A stretch of 64,000 bases of DNA from positions 1,240,001 to 1,304,000 of the forward strand of contig NZ_CP119107.1 of NCBI RefSeq assembly GCF_029094525.1. The letters are read 5' to 3'. Positions 28,981 through 37,638 of this stretch are shown one piece after another. This DNA comes from Pullulanibacillus sp. KACC 23026 (lineage in GTDB: Bacteria > Bacillota > Bacilli > Bacillales > Sporolactobacillaceae). The notes under the pieces were generated by a model. It had not been told where the DNA came from and searched no databases. It worked only from the letters and a program-made list of their open reading frames with translations. Each line of letters starts with the position of its first letter. Positions within the stretch are counted from its first letter, which is position 1. A program made the translations under genes and the position numbers.

Positions 28981-29736
28981 ATGAAATATTGCCGATTCCG
29001 AATACAGGGCGACATTAAGTACGGTATGATCGATGCTGATAAAGTGGTTGAGATGACGGGGCATTACTTAGAGCAGACAAGCACGCCGACCGATCAAGTA
29101 TATCCATTGAATGACGTTGAATTATTAGCTCCAGTGGAACCGAAGCAGCTTGTCGCAATCGGATTGAATTATGTGGATCATGCCAAAGAACAGAATATGG
29201 ATTTGCCAAAAGAACCCATGATGTTCATGCTTTCTCCAAGTGCCATTATTGGACCTAATGAACCGATCAAATTGGCCCGTGAAAAGCATCGAATTGACTA
29301 TGAAGCAGAGCTTGCGATTATTATTGGAAGACAAGCTTATCAGGTTTCTGAGGAGAACGCGAATGACGTAATATTTGGTTTTACGATAAGCAATGATGTG
29401 TCCGATCGGGATTTGCAAGATCTAGATAAGCAATTTACAAGGGCTAAATCCTTTGCTACTTATAAACCATTAGGTCCAGTTGTGGAAACTCAGCTGCACC
29501 CAGAGTCAGTAAGAATACAGCTTACGCAAAATGGCGAGCTCAAACAGAATGGCAGCACCCAGGATCTGATCCACTCCATTCCTAAGGTGATTGCTGCTAT
29601 TACAGAAGTGATGACGTTATATCCAGGAGATGTTGTTTTAACAGGAACACCAGCAGGGGTTGGACCGCTTTCTTCAGGCGATGAAATCGAGATCACGATT
29701 GAAGGGATTGGAACGCTTACCAACCCTGTTCAATAA
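28981..29736 (+). CDS. Fumarylacetoacetate hydrolase family protein
   Basis: 251 residues. The FAH fold is indicated by AIGLNYVDHAKEQN, the metal-ligand segment IDYEAELAIIIG (ExE), and FGFTISNDVSDRDLQ with the third acidic ligand, followed by LTGTPAGVGPL. These enzymes cleave or decarboxylate 3-oxo or pyruvoyl acids (acylpyruvase, oxaloacetate decarboxylase, isomerase types); the substrate cannot be told from sequence. ATG 28981 follows TTGGAGGG. It is single, with a shared terminator on its 3' side. Confidence 0.88.
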   Translation: MKYCRFRIQGDIKYGMIDADKVVEMTGHYLEQTSTPTDQVYPLNDVELLAPVEPKQLVAIGLNYVDHAKEQNMDLPKEPMMFMLSPSAIIGPNEPIKLAREKHRIDYEAELAIIIGRQAYQVSEENANDVIFGFTISNDVSDRDLQDLDKQFTRAKSFATYKPLGPVVETQLHPESVRIQLTQNGELKQNGSTQDLIHSIPKVIAAITEVMTLYPGDVVLTGTPAGVGPLSSGDEIEITIEGIGTLTNPVQ

Positions 29737-29737
29737 A

Positions 29738-29786
29738 AAAAGAAATGGGTCAGGCACTCTTTTAGAAGGTCTGACCCTTTTCTTTA
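29738..29786. terminator. Bidirectional terminator between convergent genes
   Basis: AAAGAAATGGGTCAG pairs with CTGACCCTTTTCTTT across a 16-base loop; T-tracts exist on both strands. It serves the FAH gene and the minus-strand Hsp20-like gene. Confidence 0.85.
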
Positions 29787-30308
29787 CTCTTCAATGCTTA
29801 TATCGGTCATAGGTTCCGGTCCTTTTTTCAGCATTCTGACTTCAAGTACGCCGGATTTGTATTCAGCTTTTGTATATTTAGGTTTAATGGGAGCTGGCAA
29901 TGACACAACCTGATCCGCTTGGTCAGTCCCTGGAAGTCCTTTTATATAGAGTCGGGTTGTATCAAGTGACAGCTTAGGTTTGGGCTGTGATTGTGAAACG
30001 GGAATTCGTGCCACTATAAAATCGTGCGTTTCAAAGACTTCTATTTTGACAGAACTGCTTGTCTGCGCTTGTGCCTGTGCCTGATTGCCAGTGGTCTTTA
30101 GAAAATCGGGCATCGAATTGGCAATCGTCTCGTTGATTTGACGTTGCAGTTGGTCAGAATTGAAAGGAAAGCCTGTGTTGAAAAACGGTGCTCCGCCTGA
30201 AAACGGATTTTGAAACCCATTAGGCGGTGTTTGATTAGTACCTGGGTTAGTTGCATTCGTATTAAAAGGATTGGCGTTTCCATTTAATGGATTTGAGAAA
30301 GGGAACAT
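29784..30308 (-). CDS. Hsp20/alpha-crystallin-like protein with Asn/Pro-rich N-terminus
   Basis: 174 residues. The first 55 or so are Asn-, Pro-, Phe- and Gly-rich (MFPFSNPLNGNANPFNTNAT). A linker with a Q-A repeat (QAQAQAQ) precedes a beta-sandwich-like region: VKIEVFETHDFIVARIPV, TRLYIKGLPG and YKSGVLEVRMLKK, the usual order for a degenerate alpha-crystallin domain. Spore-coat-associated small Hsp-like proteins of Bacillus (CotM, GerT types) have this form, so a spore-surface role is possible. RBS AAAGGAG precedes the ATG. Confidence 0.7.
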   Translation of the reverse strand: MFPFSNPLNGNANPFNTNATNPGTNQTPPNGFQNPFSGGAPFFNTGFPFNSDQLQRQINETIANSMPDFLKTTGNQAQAQAQTSSSVKIEVFETHDFIVARIPVSQSQPKPKLSLDTTRLYIKGLPGTDQADQVVSLPAPIKPKYTKAEYKSGVLEVRMLKKGPEPMTDISIEE

Positions 30309-30485
30309 GGGACAACTCCTTTCCTAGATTACTGAAATAAACATCACTTCATGCCATATACATGTGTAGAGTGGGTGTTCGACCACCCAACTGATCATTA
30401 TTAGGTTATTCCACAGAAGGAGCCGGGTGACAGTTCTTTCACTATAGAATGAGGAAGATAAAAATAATAAAGGAGTTGAGTGGGG

Positions 30486-30788
30486 ATGAGCTTTTTATCG
30501 CCAACTTTCATGATAAGAGAATTGAAGATTGGAACCATCTCAGAAGCTTCTTGTTTAAATATGGGGAATAATTGGCCTACCAATTTTGAAAGCCACAAAA
30601 AATTAAATCAAGGATTTGGTTCCATCACAGGTGATCAAAATAAAATAGAAAATATCCGCTCACTCTTAAGTGATCCTGACTTTATTGATATGTTGACACT
30701 AGATGAGGAAAAAGACATCCCTGATTGGCTGTTAGAATTAATGCAGAAGAAGTTTGAAGAAGAGACAGAGGGGACAGTCTCCAACTGA
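30486..30788 (+). CDS. Small protein, possibly spore germination GerPA/GerPF type
   Basis: ATG 30486 lies 10 bp after AAGGAG; 100 residues. The stretch IGTISEASCLNMGNNWPTNF followed by HKKLNQGFGSITGDQN resembles short Bacillus proteins grouped with germination proteins (an N-terminal beta-strand, then a GxI-GD turn). The C-terminal half is acidic (DEEKDIPDWLLELMQKKFEE). The last codons (EGTVSN) lie in the first copy of the GGGGACAG repeat, so the C-terminus may have been altered by repeat insertion. Family link is weak. Confidence 0.6.
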   Translation: MSFLSPTFMIRELKIGTISEASCLNMGNNWPTNFESHKKLNQGFGSITGDQNKIENIRSLLSDPDFIDMLTLDEEKDIPDWLLELMQKKFEEETEGTVSN

Positions 30789-30899
30789 AAGTAAAAACTG
30801 CTTGCTAGTACAGCGGGGACAGACCGCTAGCTGAAAGTAAACAGCGGGGACAGACCCCTAACTGAAAGTAAACACTGCCTGCTGGGGTCTGTCCCCCCC
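30768..30899. repeat. GGGGACAG tandem repeats with terminal hairpin
   Basis: Three copies of a segment of type GGGGACAGACCNCTAACTGAAAGTAAA occur (about 30770, 30814, 30845), the first overlapping the 3' end of the preceding gene. The last copy (GGGGACAGACCCC, from 30845) pairs with GGGGTCTGTCCCC near 30890. The same GGGGACAGACC hairpin recurs at 49544-49575. Confidence 0.75.
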
Positions 30900-30910
30900 C
30901 CACAACAAAT

Positions 30911-30939
30911 AAAAAAGGACCTCGCCATTTGGCGAGGTC
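30911..30939 (-). terminator. Stem-loop with minus-strand T-tract
   Basis: GACCTCGCC (30918-30926) pairs with GGCGAGGTC (30931-30939). An A6 run stands to the left, so the T-tract is on the minus strand, yet no minus-strand gene is close upstream in that direction. Confidence 0.5.
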
Positions 30940-31113
30940 AGGATGAAAGTGTGTTGGGGTTAGGGTTGTTATTAAATTACCCAAAAGAAATAGAGTCTAA
31001 ACCTATAAAACAAAAAAATGATAAAAAAGATTTGAGGTTTCATCTCTTGTTAAGAGATGCGCATTAATTGGACGTCTTCTACAATGGAGTTAAGAGAATC
31101 GGAGGGGAAAACC

Positions 31114-32145
31114 ATGATTGATTTGCGAAGTGATACCGTCACAAAACCAACAGAAGAGATGAGACGAGCTATGTATGAAGCAGAGGTGGGAGATGATGTG
31201 TACGGCGAAGATCCCACTTTGAATGAGTTAGAGGAGATGGCAGCTGATATTTTGGGAAAAGAGGCGGCTCTTTTTGTCACAAGCGGGACTCAAGGCAATC
31301 AGGTTGCCGTTTTGACGCACTGCCGGCCAGGACAAGAGATCATCTTGGAAGAGAATGCTCATATCTATGTTTACGAAGGGGGCGCGATTTCGGCGCTTGC
31401 GGGTGTACAACCAAAATTAGTAACAGGGATTCACGGAAGTCTTCAAGCAGAAGACGTTGAAAGAGCTATTCGCGGCGAAGATATTCACGAACCAGAAACG
31501 GGTTTGATTGCTATCGAAAACACGCATAATCGAGCAGGTGGGAGCATCATTCCTCTTGAAGACATGAAACGTGTTTATACGGTTGCTCAACAAAACGGGA
31601 TACCCGTTCATTTAGATGGGGCGCGTTTGTTCAATGCCGTCGTTCAATCGGGTCATTCCGCAAAAGAGTTTGCCAGAGAGACCACAACGGTTCAAATTTG
31701 CCTTTCTAAAGGTCTCGGTTCACCTGTTGGTTCACTTATTGCAGGTGACCAAGCCTTTATTAATCGGGCAAGAAAATGGCGTAAACGGCTTGGCGGTGGT
31801 CTTCGTCAGGCGGGGATATTAGCAGCGGCAGGACTTGTTTCCTTGACAAAGATGGTCGATCGATTAAGTGAGGATCATGAGCGGGCTCAACGTCTTGCTA
31901 GAGCATTAGCAGAAGTTGAAGGTTACGAAATTAGTAATAATGTGGATACGAATATTGTGATGCTGGATGTCTCAAACACGTCTCTGAGTGCTAAGCAAAT
32001 CGTCGAAGAAGTCAAGAAAGAGGGAGTTTTGGCTTCTGTCTTTGGACCTTCTACAATAAGACTTACCACACACTATGACATTAGTGATCTTGATATCGAT
32101 AAAGCCATTACCGTTTTTCAAAACCTTTCACGAAAATTAAACTAG
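31114..32145 (+). CDS. ltaA: Low-specificity L-threonine aldolase
   Basis: ATG 31114 follows CGGAGGGG; 343 residues. PLP fold type I: IDLRSDTVTKPTEEMRRAM at the N-terminus, VTSGTQGNQVA (cofactor phosphate), HLDGARLFNA (Asp to the pyridine nitrogen) and CLSKGLGSPVGSL with the Schiff-base lysine. It splits threonine or allo-threonine to glycine and acetaldehyde. Single gene with a strong terminator. Confidence 0.93.
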   Translation: MIDLRSDTVTKPTEEMRRAMYEAEVGDDVYGEDPTLNELEEMAADILGKEAALFVTSGTQGNQVAVLTHCRPGQEIILEENAHIYVYEGGAISALAGVQPKLVTGIHGSLQAEDVERAIRGEDIHEPETGLIAIENTHNRAGGSIIPLEDMKRVYTVAQQNGIPVHLDGARLFNAVVQSGHSAKEFARETTTVQICLSKGLGSPVGSLIAGDQAFINRARKWRKRLGGGLRQAGILAAAGLVSLTKMVDRLSEDHERAQRLARALAEVEGYEISNNVDTNIVMLDVSNTSLSAKQIVEEVKKEGVLASVFGPSTIRLTTHYDISDLDIDKAITVFQNLSRKLN

Positions 32146-32166
32146 ACCTATTAAAGGTGTCCGCAG

Positions 32167-32212
32167 ACTGTCGACAACACTTTCCTTAATGGAAGGAGTC
32201 GACAGTTTTTTA
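32167..32212 (+). terminator. Terminator of the threonine aldolase gene
   Basis: ACTGTCGAC pairs with GTCGACAGT; TTTCC/GGAA adds an inner stem; TTTTTT follows. Confidence 0.9.
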
Positions 32213-32215
32213 TTG

Positions 32216-32285
32216 CAGGAAAGTATAAAAGTCTCGATTTGTGGATGATTCGACATTTCTAAAAGTACGGTAATAACCTCGCTTG
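32216..32285. repeat. Truncated left end related to elements A and B
   Basis: AGGAAAGTATAAAAGTCTCG, then TTTGTGGATGATTCGACATT and AATAACCTCGCTT, closely follow the left ends of A and B in the same order, again directly after a terminator. The hairpin and the array are absent; an insertion-sequence fragment follows instead. Confidence 0.65.
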
Positions 32286-32385
32286 CATGGACCATTTTTT
32301 TGCCATCTTAAGGTTGTTCATCGTCTGCCGGTCGTCTGTTTGGCATCGGCAAACACCGGTTCAATGGTTCCTCTGGCTGCCCCTC
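32280..32385 (-). pseudogene. Remnant of an IS1182-type transposase
   Basis: On the minus strand one frame reads AARGTIEPVFADAKQTTGRR and, after a frame change, MNNLKMAKKWSMQA. IEPVFADAK and the C-terminal NLKKMA-type segment are typical of the end of IS1182-family transposases. Only about 35 codons remain and they are frameshifted, so it is a dead fragment. No terminal inverted repeats can be assigned. Confidence 0.6.
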
Positions 32386-32471
32386 CCCAAGTTTAATTTT
32401 TCTCCTATTTAAGGTGTATTCCTTCCAGTGTCTGGGAAGACTAATTGAAAAATAGGTTGGAGATGAATGGG

Positions 32472-32645
32472 ATGCTGAAAGAGAATATGCTGAGGCAAGC
32501 GGTGGAAATGAGAAGACAGCATTTGATTTCCTGTCTCACGGCTTTGTCTGTCAATGATGAGACGCCATTTGAAGAGCTTACATTATCGGAGCTAGAACGT
32601 GAGTGGCATTATTATCTAAATGACCTTAATCAGGAAGTCAATTAG
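32472..32645 (+). CDS. FbpA-family small protein (Fur-regulated basic protein type)
   Basis: 57 residues from ATG 32472, which is 9 bp after GGTTGGAG; ATG 32463 in the same frame is an alternative. The sequence LRQAVEMRRQHLISCLTALS followed by ELTLSELEREWHYYLND matches the pattern of FbpA-like proteins, in which LRxAVExRKxxLI and LYELTLSELE are conserved. FbpA in B. subtilis acts in the iron-sparing response with the sRNA FsrA. No clear Fur box was found upstream, so iron control is unproven. Confidence 0.65.
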   Translation: MLKENMLRQAVEMRRQHLISCLTALSVNDETPFEELTLSELEREWHYYLNDLNQEVN

Positions 32646-32901
32646 TCTTTAAGGAAGGTCAAGTTCTTCAAATGCAGAACAGGCAGATAAAAAGAGTATT
32701 TTCGTAAATCAAGAGTTAAGCGTATTCAATGGACCTCTCGCCTCATTTGCGCATACATTAAATTAGGGCGACTTTCATCTCAGGAAAAGCGTCGTTGTAG
32801 ACGATTTAAAGGGCGATTCCTTTACAAGTATCGTTGTAACCTTTATCTTAAAGAGAGATGAGGAGACGCAGGAGATTGGTAAGCGTATATGGGATGGAGT
32901 T

Positions 32902-33399
32902 ATGGTTATGAGCATAGATCAATATGAATTTGTAGACTACTATGAAAACCCTGTTTTATTATCGTTTGAGAATCACCCTTTTGATTCTTATCCCAAGCAT
33001 GTTTGGGTGATTTGTCGGTTCAAGGATCAGTGGCTGTTAACGCGTCATCCAAGACGAGGTTGGGAATTTCCCGGAGGCAAAGTGGAGGAAGGGGAAACTC
33101 CAGAAGAAGCGGCGATCCGAGAAGTCAATGAAGAGACGGGGGCTCGTGTTGGTTCCATACAGTATATCGGACAATATAAAGTAGATGGAAAAAGCGGAAC
33201 GATCGTCAAAAATGTTTATTATGCCGAAATCAGCGAAGTAAAGGCAAAGAAAGACTATATGGAAACAAATGGACCCGTATTCATTCATACCCTGCCTAGG
33301 GATATTCAAAACAATGACACGTATTCTTTCATGATGAAAGACGACGTACTGCGGCTAAGTATGCAGTATATCTACAATGAAATATTTAGCAGAAAATAA
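32902..33399 (+). CDS. ytkD: YtkD, Nudix nucleoside triphosphatase
   Basis: 165 residues. The full Nudix box is present: [20 protein letters not shown] followed by ETGA. YtkD of B. subtilis hydrolyses 8-oxo-dGTP and other NTPs and helps protect against oxidative mutagenesis. Start ATG 32902 (a second ATG is at 32908) follows GGATGGAG. Convergent with pckA, the same neighbour as in B. subtilis, which supports the assignment. Confidence 0.92.
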   Translation: MVMSIDQYEFVDYYENPVLLSFENHPFDSYPKHVWVICRFKDQWLLTRHPRRGWEFPGGKVEEGETPEEAAIREVNEETGARVGSIQYIGQYKVDGKSGTIVKNVYYAEISEVKAKKDYMETNGPVFIHTLPRDIQNNDTYSFMMKDDVLRLSMQYIYNEIFSRK

Positions 33400-33434
33400 G
33401 GTCAGAACCGTTTAGCGGATCTGGCCTTATTTAA
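33395..33434. terminator. Bidirectional terminator ytkD/pckA
   Basis: AATAAGGTCAGA pairs with TCTGGCCTTATT around GTTTAGC; A/T-tracts on both sides. Confidence 0.8.
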
Positions 33435-33442
33435 TTTTAGGC

Positions 33443-35026
33443 TTATGAGAGATGAGGCCCAGCGGCTTCTATCTCAGGAGGCAGATCGTCAAATCGTTTA
33501 AAATTGGCGATGAATTTTTGGGCGAGGTGATGAGCGGCTTCTAAATAGGCTTCTGAATCAGACCAGGCCGTCTCAGGATTCAAAACATGAGACGGGACAT
33601 TCGGACAGGTCAGAGGAATGCGCAAGTTAAAGAGGGGGGCTTCTGTCCAAGTCGCCTGATCCAATGCCTTACTTAAGGCGGCTTCAATCATGGAGCGCGT
33701 ATAAGCTAGGTTAATTCGCGATCCGACTCCGTAAGGGCCGCCTGTCCAGCCTGTATTGATAAGATAGACGTCGGCTTCAAACTGCTCAATCTTCTTCCCA
33801 AGAGCTTCAGCGTACACCGTAGGAGAAAGCGGCAGAAAAGGCTGACCAAAGCAAGTTGAGAAGGTCGCTTCTGGAAGCGTGATGCCGCGCTCTGTTCCGG
33901 CTAATTTGCTGGTGTATCCTGAGAGAAAGTGATAGATCGCTTGTTCTTTTGTGAGTTTACTAATCGGCGGAAGAACACCAAATGCATCAGCAGTTAAGAA
34001 AATAATAGTCGTCGGATGAGGAGCAAGCCTGTGACTGAACACATTCTCAAGATGTGACAGACTATAGGCCGCCCGCGTGTTTTCCGTCAGTGATCCATCA
34101 CTATAATCCGGAATTCTTGTTGCTTCATCAAGAGCGACATTCTCAAGGACCGCTCCAAATCGAATGGCATTCCAAATGATCGGCTCTTTCTGCTTCGAAA
34201 GGTGGATGGTTTTGGCATAGCATCCCCCTTCAATATTAAATAGGCCTTGGTCACTCCAACCATGCTCATCATCCCCAATTAATTGACGATTGGGGTCATT
34301 GGATAAGGTGGTTTTACCTGTCCCTGATAGGCCAAAAAATAAGGCGACATCCCCTGCTTTTCCAATATTTGCGGAGCAGTGCATGGATAAAATAGTTTGC
34401 TCCGGCAAAAGGAAATTCATTACGGTAAAAATTGATTTTTTGATCTCACCCGCATATTCGGTCCCGCCAATTAAAATGAGTCGTTTTTCAAATGAAATGA
34501 TAATAAAAGCTTCAGAAGATGTGCCATCCGTTTGGGGATCGGCTTTAAATCCGGGAGCATGAAGAACGGTAAAAGGATCCTGAAAGCAATCAAGATCAGC
34601 CTCTTCCGACTGGATAAAAAGAAGCTGGGCAAATAAATTGTGCCAAGCCCGTTCATTAACGACTTGAATGGCGAGTCGTGAAGCCGGGTCACTGCCTGCA
34701 AAACCTCTGAAAATATAGCGTCTAGGAACATCTTTCAAGTAAGTTAATACTTTAGCATAAAGAAGATCAAAATCCTCTTCGCTAAAGGCTTGATTGGCGG
34801 ACCAATCGATTTGCTTCTCTGATGATGGCTCTTTTACGATAAATTTATCTTTGGGGGAGCGTCCTGTGTATTTGCCAGTATCAACCGAAAGAGCTCCATT
34901 CTGACTTAATTGCCCTTCTCCGCATAGAAGGGATTCTTCAACAAGCCTGGCTGTTGAGGCGTTAACCAATGTGTTGGGGGCAGTCATCCATTTTTCTAAC
35001 TGACTATTAAAGGTGGTAAAGGGCAT
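33443..35026 (-). CDS. pckA: PckA, ATP-dependent phosphoenolpyruvate carboxykinase
   Basis: 527 residues. The kinase P-loop [20 protein letters not shown], followed by [20 protein letters not shown], is diagnostic; [12 protein letters not shown] at the N-terminus and [12 protein letters not shown] near the C-terminus bind oxaloacetate and ATP. It converts oxaloacetate to PEP with ATP, the first step of gluconeogenesis, consistent with growth on histidine or other non-sugar carbon. AAAGGATGATG precedes the ATG. A TATACT -10 box may lie at 35076-35081 on the minus strand. Confidence 0.98.
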   Translation of the reverse strand: MPFTTFNSQLEKWMTAPNTLVNASTARLVEESLLCGEGQLSQNGALSVDTGKYTGRSPKDKFIVKEPSSEKQIDWSANQAFSEEDFDLLYAKVLTYLKDVPRRYIFRGFAGSDPASRLAIQVVNERAWHNLFAQLLFIQSEEADLDCFQDPFTVLHAPGFKADPQTDGTSSEAFIIISFEKRLILIGGTEYAGEIKKSIFTVMNFLLPEQTILSMHCSANIGKAGDVALFFGLSGTGKTTLSNDPNRQLIGDDEHGWSDQGLFNIEGGCYAKTIHLSKQKEPIIWNAIRFGAVLENVALDEATRIPDYSDGSLTENTRAAYSLSHLENVFSHRLAPHPTTIIFLTADAFGVLPPISKLTKEQAIYHFLSGYTSKLAGTERGITLPEATFSTCFGQPFLPLSPTVYAEALGKKIEQFEADVYLINTGWTGGPYGVGSRINLAYTRSMIEAALSKALDQATWTEAPLFNLRIPLTCPNVPSHVLNPETAWSDSEAYLEAAHHLAQKFIANFKRFDDLPPEIEAAGPHLS

Positions 35027-35129
35027 CCGTTCATCATCCTTTGTTTATAGTTTCAGTTTTTTGAATTTGTTGATTAGTATAACACATTAAGACATATCAT
35101 TCATACTATTGAAAGCCTAATTTTCATCC

Positions 35130-35275
35130 ATTTTTATACGTTAAGAAAGTAAAAATTTTAGGAAGGTAGAAAACCAACGCAGAACAAATTTTTAAGAACT
35201 AAGTATGGGTAAAACTAAGGCTTTCGCCATTAACGATATTGGCAATAAGCCAAGTTTTTCTAATAAAATTAATAA
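35130..35275. repeat. Interspersed repeat, TTAAGAAAGTA family
   Basis: ACGTTAAGAAAGTAAAAATTTTAGG..., AGAAAACCAACGCAGAACAA, AACTAAGGCTTTCGCCATTAAC and AAGCCAAGTTTTTCTAA match in order the copy at 56776-56955. The remaining pckA-metK gap to 35574 shows no gene. Confidence 0.7.
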
Positions 35276-35574
35276 GTCATGAAATGAAAAGAGACGATGG
35301 GGCATGAACGCTTAACAGAGCCTATAAATAAAAACAAGTGCAAGTGTCCAGCGTTAGTCGGTGGCGGTTGTTTGGGCGCACTATAATTAGTCTGTCTATG
35401 TGAACTTCTTTAGTTGGTAAATACATTCTATAAAATGGGTTATTCTAGACAAGAGAGACTTGTTCTGTGATGGAATGGCTGCAGAGCCTTGTCTAATAAG
35501 CTTTTCTCACTTTTGCCAAAGTGCTTGCTTATATAAAAATAATGGATGTCTTGGTTAAATTAAACAGGTTTTGT

Positions 35575-35603
35575 TTGACCTTACTAGATGAGTGCGCTAT
35601 TCT
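35575..35603 (+). promoter_or_regulatory. metK promoter
   Basis: TTGACC (35575-35580), 17-bp spacer, TATTCT (35598-35603). It would give a leader of about 240 nt. A TATAAT at 35382-35387 without a -35 box is a weaker alternative. Confidence 0.55.
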
Positions 35604-35693
35604 TATGGAAGTTTAACAGCTTGTCTACATGACAAAAGTCCATTTAATTTATAAGTAAGAAACTATAAATTTATTGTCAGGAAGTAAGGTTTA

Positions 35694-35812
35694 GCTCGGG
35701 CGCCTTAAACCGCTCGAACCACTTCAGTCCCGCTGCCGGCAGCACCGTCTCCTCAAGGGGAGCTTCTGGTGGCGGATCAGCGGCTGACTAATGGCGCCCT
35801 GCGCCTTTTCTA
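35694..35812 (+). promoter_or_regulatory. GC-rich structured leader upstream of metK
   Basis: A GC-rich island in AT-rich DNA. GGGCGCC (35698-35704) can pair with GGCGCCC (35793-35799), closing a domain with inner stems (GCACC...GGTGGC and CTCC...GGGGAG). The 3' strand can instead form GGCGC-CCT-GCGCC followed by TTTTCT (35793-35811), a small terminator, so the two states exclude one another. The canonical SAM-I (S-box) core usual before Bacillus metK was not found. Alternatively it may be a palindromic intergenic repeat. Confidence 0.45.
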
Positions 35813-35849
35813 ACATGTAGATAAGTACGATTGGTTAGGAGGCTTTAAA

Positions 35850-37055
35850 TTGTCGAAAACATATTCAAGACGTCTTTTTACATCTGAATCGGTAACGGAA
35901 GGGCATCCAGACAAGATCTGTGATCAAATTTCGGATTCGATTTTGGATGCCATTCTACAAAATGACCCGAATGCACGTGTTGCGTGTGAAACGGCGGTCA
36001 ATACAGGACTTGTCCTTGTAACGGGTGAAATCACTACTTCGACTTATGTCGATATTCCAAGTATTGTTCGAGAGACCGTTCGCGGCATTGGCTATAATCG
36101 GGCTAAATATGGATTTGATGCTGAGACTTGTGCTGTTCTGACAAGTATTGATGAGCAATCTCCGGATATTGCTCAAGGGGTAAACCAAGCTCTTGAAGCA
36201 AGAGAAGGACAAATGAGTGATGATGAAATTGAAGCTATCGGGGCGGGCGACCAAGGTTTGATGTTTGGCTTTGCGGTTAACGAAACTCCAGAATTGATGC
36301 CGCTGCCTATTTCCCTTGCTCAGAAGCTTGCCCGTCAGTTAGCTCAGGTGCGTAAGGATGAAACGGTGCCTTACCTTCGTCCGGACGGAAAAACGCAAGT
36401 AACCGTTGAATACAATGAAGCCGGAAAACCTGAACGCATTGATACGATCGTGATCTCTACCCAGCATCATCCGGAAATCACCTTGGATCAAATCAAAGAG
36501 GATATGAAGAAATATGTGATTGAGCCCGTCGTTCCGAGTGACCTCATTGACGAAAACACCAAATACTTCATTAATCCAACCGGCCGTTTCGTGATCGGCG
36601 GTCCTCAGGGAGATGCGGGTTTAACAGGACGTAAGATTATTGTCGACACTTATGGTGGTTATGCTCGTCATGGAGGAGGAGCCTTTTCAGGGAAGGATCC
36701 GACCAAAGTAGACCGCTCGGCTGCATATGCGGCCCGTTATGTGGCTAAGAATATTGTGGCAGCAGGACTTGCAGATAAATGCGAAGTGCAGCTCGCTTAT
36801 GCGATTGGTGTGGCCCGTCCTGTTTCCATTTCCGTTGATACGTTTGAGACAGGGAAAGTCTCTGAGGATGTATTAGTCGATCTTGTCTTCCGCCATTTTG
36901 ACCTGCGCCCAGCAGGTATCATCAAAATGTTGGATTTGAGACGGCCTATTTATAAGCAAACGGCCGCTTATGGTCATTTCGGCCGTACGGATGTCGACCT
37001 TCCATGGGAGCGGACTGACAAAGCTGACCTCTTAAAAAAAGAAGCTTTAGGATAA
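35850..37055 (+). CDS. metK: MetK, S-adenosylmethionine synthetase
   Basis: 401 residues from TTG 35850, 8 bp after [26 protein letters not shown] at the N-terminus, [12 protein letters not shown] (methionine and ATP site) and [19 protein letters not shown] (P-loop-like) identify the enzyme. It makes SAM from methionine and ATP, which feeds the methyltransferases and radical-SAM enzymes encoded downstream. Two terminators follow. Confidence 0.98.
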   Translation: MSKTYSRRLFTSESVTEGHPDKICDQISDSILDAILQNDPNARVACETAVNTGLVLVTGEITTSTYVDIPSIVRETVRGIGYNRAKYGFDAETCAVLTSIDEQSPDIAQGVNQALEAREGQMSDDEIEAIGAGDQGLMFGFAVNETPELMPLPISLAQKLARQLAQVRKDETVPYLRPDGKTQVTVEYNEAGKPERIDTIVISTQHHPEITLDQIKEDMKKYVIEPVVPSDLIDENTKYFINPTGRFVIGGPQGDAGLTGRKIIVDTYGGYARHGGGAFSGKDPTKVDRSAAYAARYVAKNIVAAGLADKCEVQLAYAIGVARPVSISVDTFETGKVSEDVLVDLVFRHFDLRPAGIIKMLDLRRPIYKQTAAYGHFGRTDVDLPWERTDKADLLKKEALG

Positions 37056-37061
37056 TTAAAT

Positions 37062-37099
37062 AAAAACATGGGTTTACCCGAGTGAAAAACATGTTTTTT
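37062..37099 (+). terminator. metK terminator 1
   Basis: AAAAACATG and CATGTTTTTT form the stem; T-tract within the 3' arm. Confidence 0.65.
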
Positions 37100-37112
37100 G
37101 TCTGATAAAATG

Positions 37113-37155
37113 AAAAGGGTGTCCTGTCTCTGTAAGAGGTAGGGCACCTTTTATC
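37113..37155 (+). terminator. metK terminator 2
   Basis: AAAAGGGTGTCCT pairs with AGGGCACCTTTTA. Confidence 0.65.
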
Positions 37156-37159
37156 ATGG

Positions 37160-37420
37160 CTTTGGAAATTATAAAAGAAAATCCGAACTAATCAAGAATA
37201 ATATCTGAGTAAGCGGCGCTCACGAAACACCCCTTATTTGAAATAGGTTCCAAACAACACTAGAAAACAACTCCAAACGATTTTAAGTCATTGCCACATC
37301 CAATAGTGCGCTTTAGCTTTAACTCATATTCTAAAAAGAACGATCGGTTAGACAATCACTCATTTTTTGTTAAACGCTTAATTTCTAATTGCCCACAAAT
37401 AAAGGGGTGAGCGGGCACTT
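37160..37420. repeat. Decayed repeat related to elements A and B
   Basis: GGAAATTATAAAAG near 37165 resembles the left end of A/B. CGGTTAGACAATCACTCATT followed by TTTTGTTAAACGCTTA near 37345 resembles their right end (GGTTAGACAACCACCCATTT then TTGTTAAGTGTTTA). The array between them is missing. No gene is seen from 37156 to 37638. Confidence 0.55.
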
Positions 37421-37638
37421 ATTCAGCTTGGGACCCACGATGAGTGATGAAATTGATTTTTCGCTTTTTCTAAAAAATGTTAAACTATAAAAGAAACGAA
37501 TTTAATCACCTCTTTATGCTTTTGAACGTATAAATAAACAGAGTGCGTGCCTAACAAAAAACTTGGTCCCTGTAGATACATAAAAGGTTACATCAGAGAC
37601 CTTAGACCGAGCTCAGCAATCAAAGAGGTGGACATAAT

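Noticed and set aside
30375-30395. tRNA-like GTTCGA with flanking complementary bases
   Set aside because: Only a small hairpin (GGGTG/CACCC) with no acceptor, D or anticodon arms.
35040-35849. SAM-I (S-box) riboswitch before metK
   Set aside because: Looked for because it is usual in Bacillus; the conserved 5' core sequence was not found on the plus strand.
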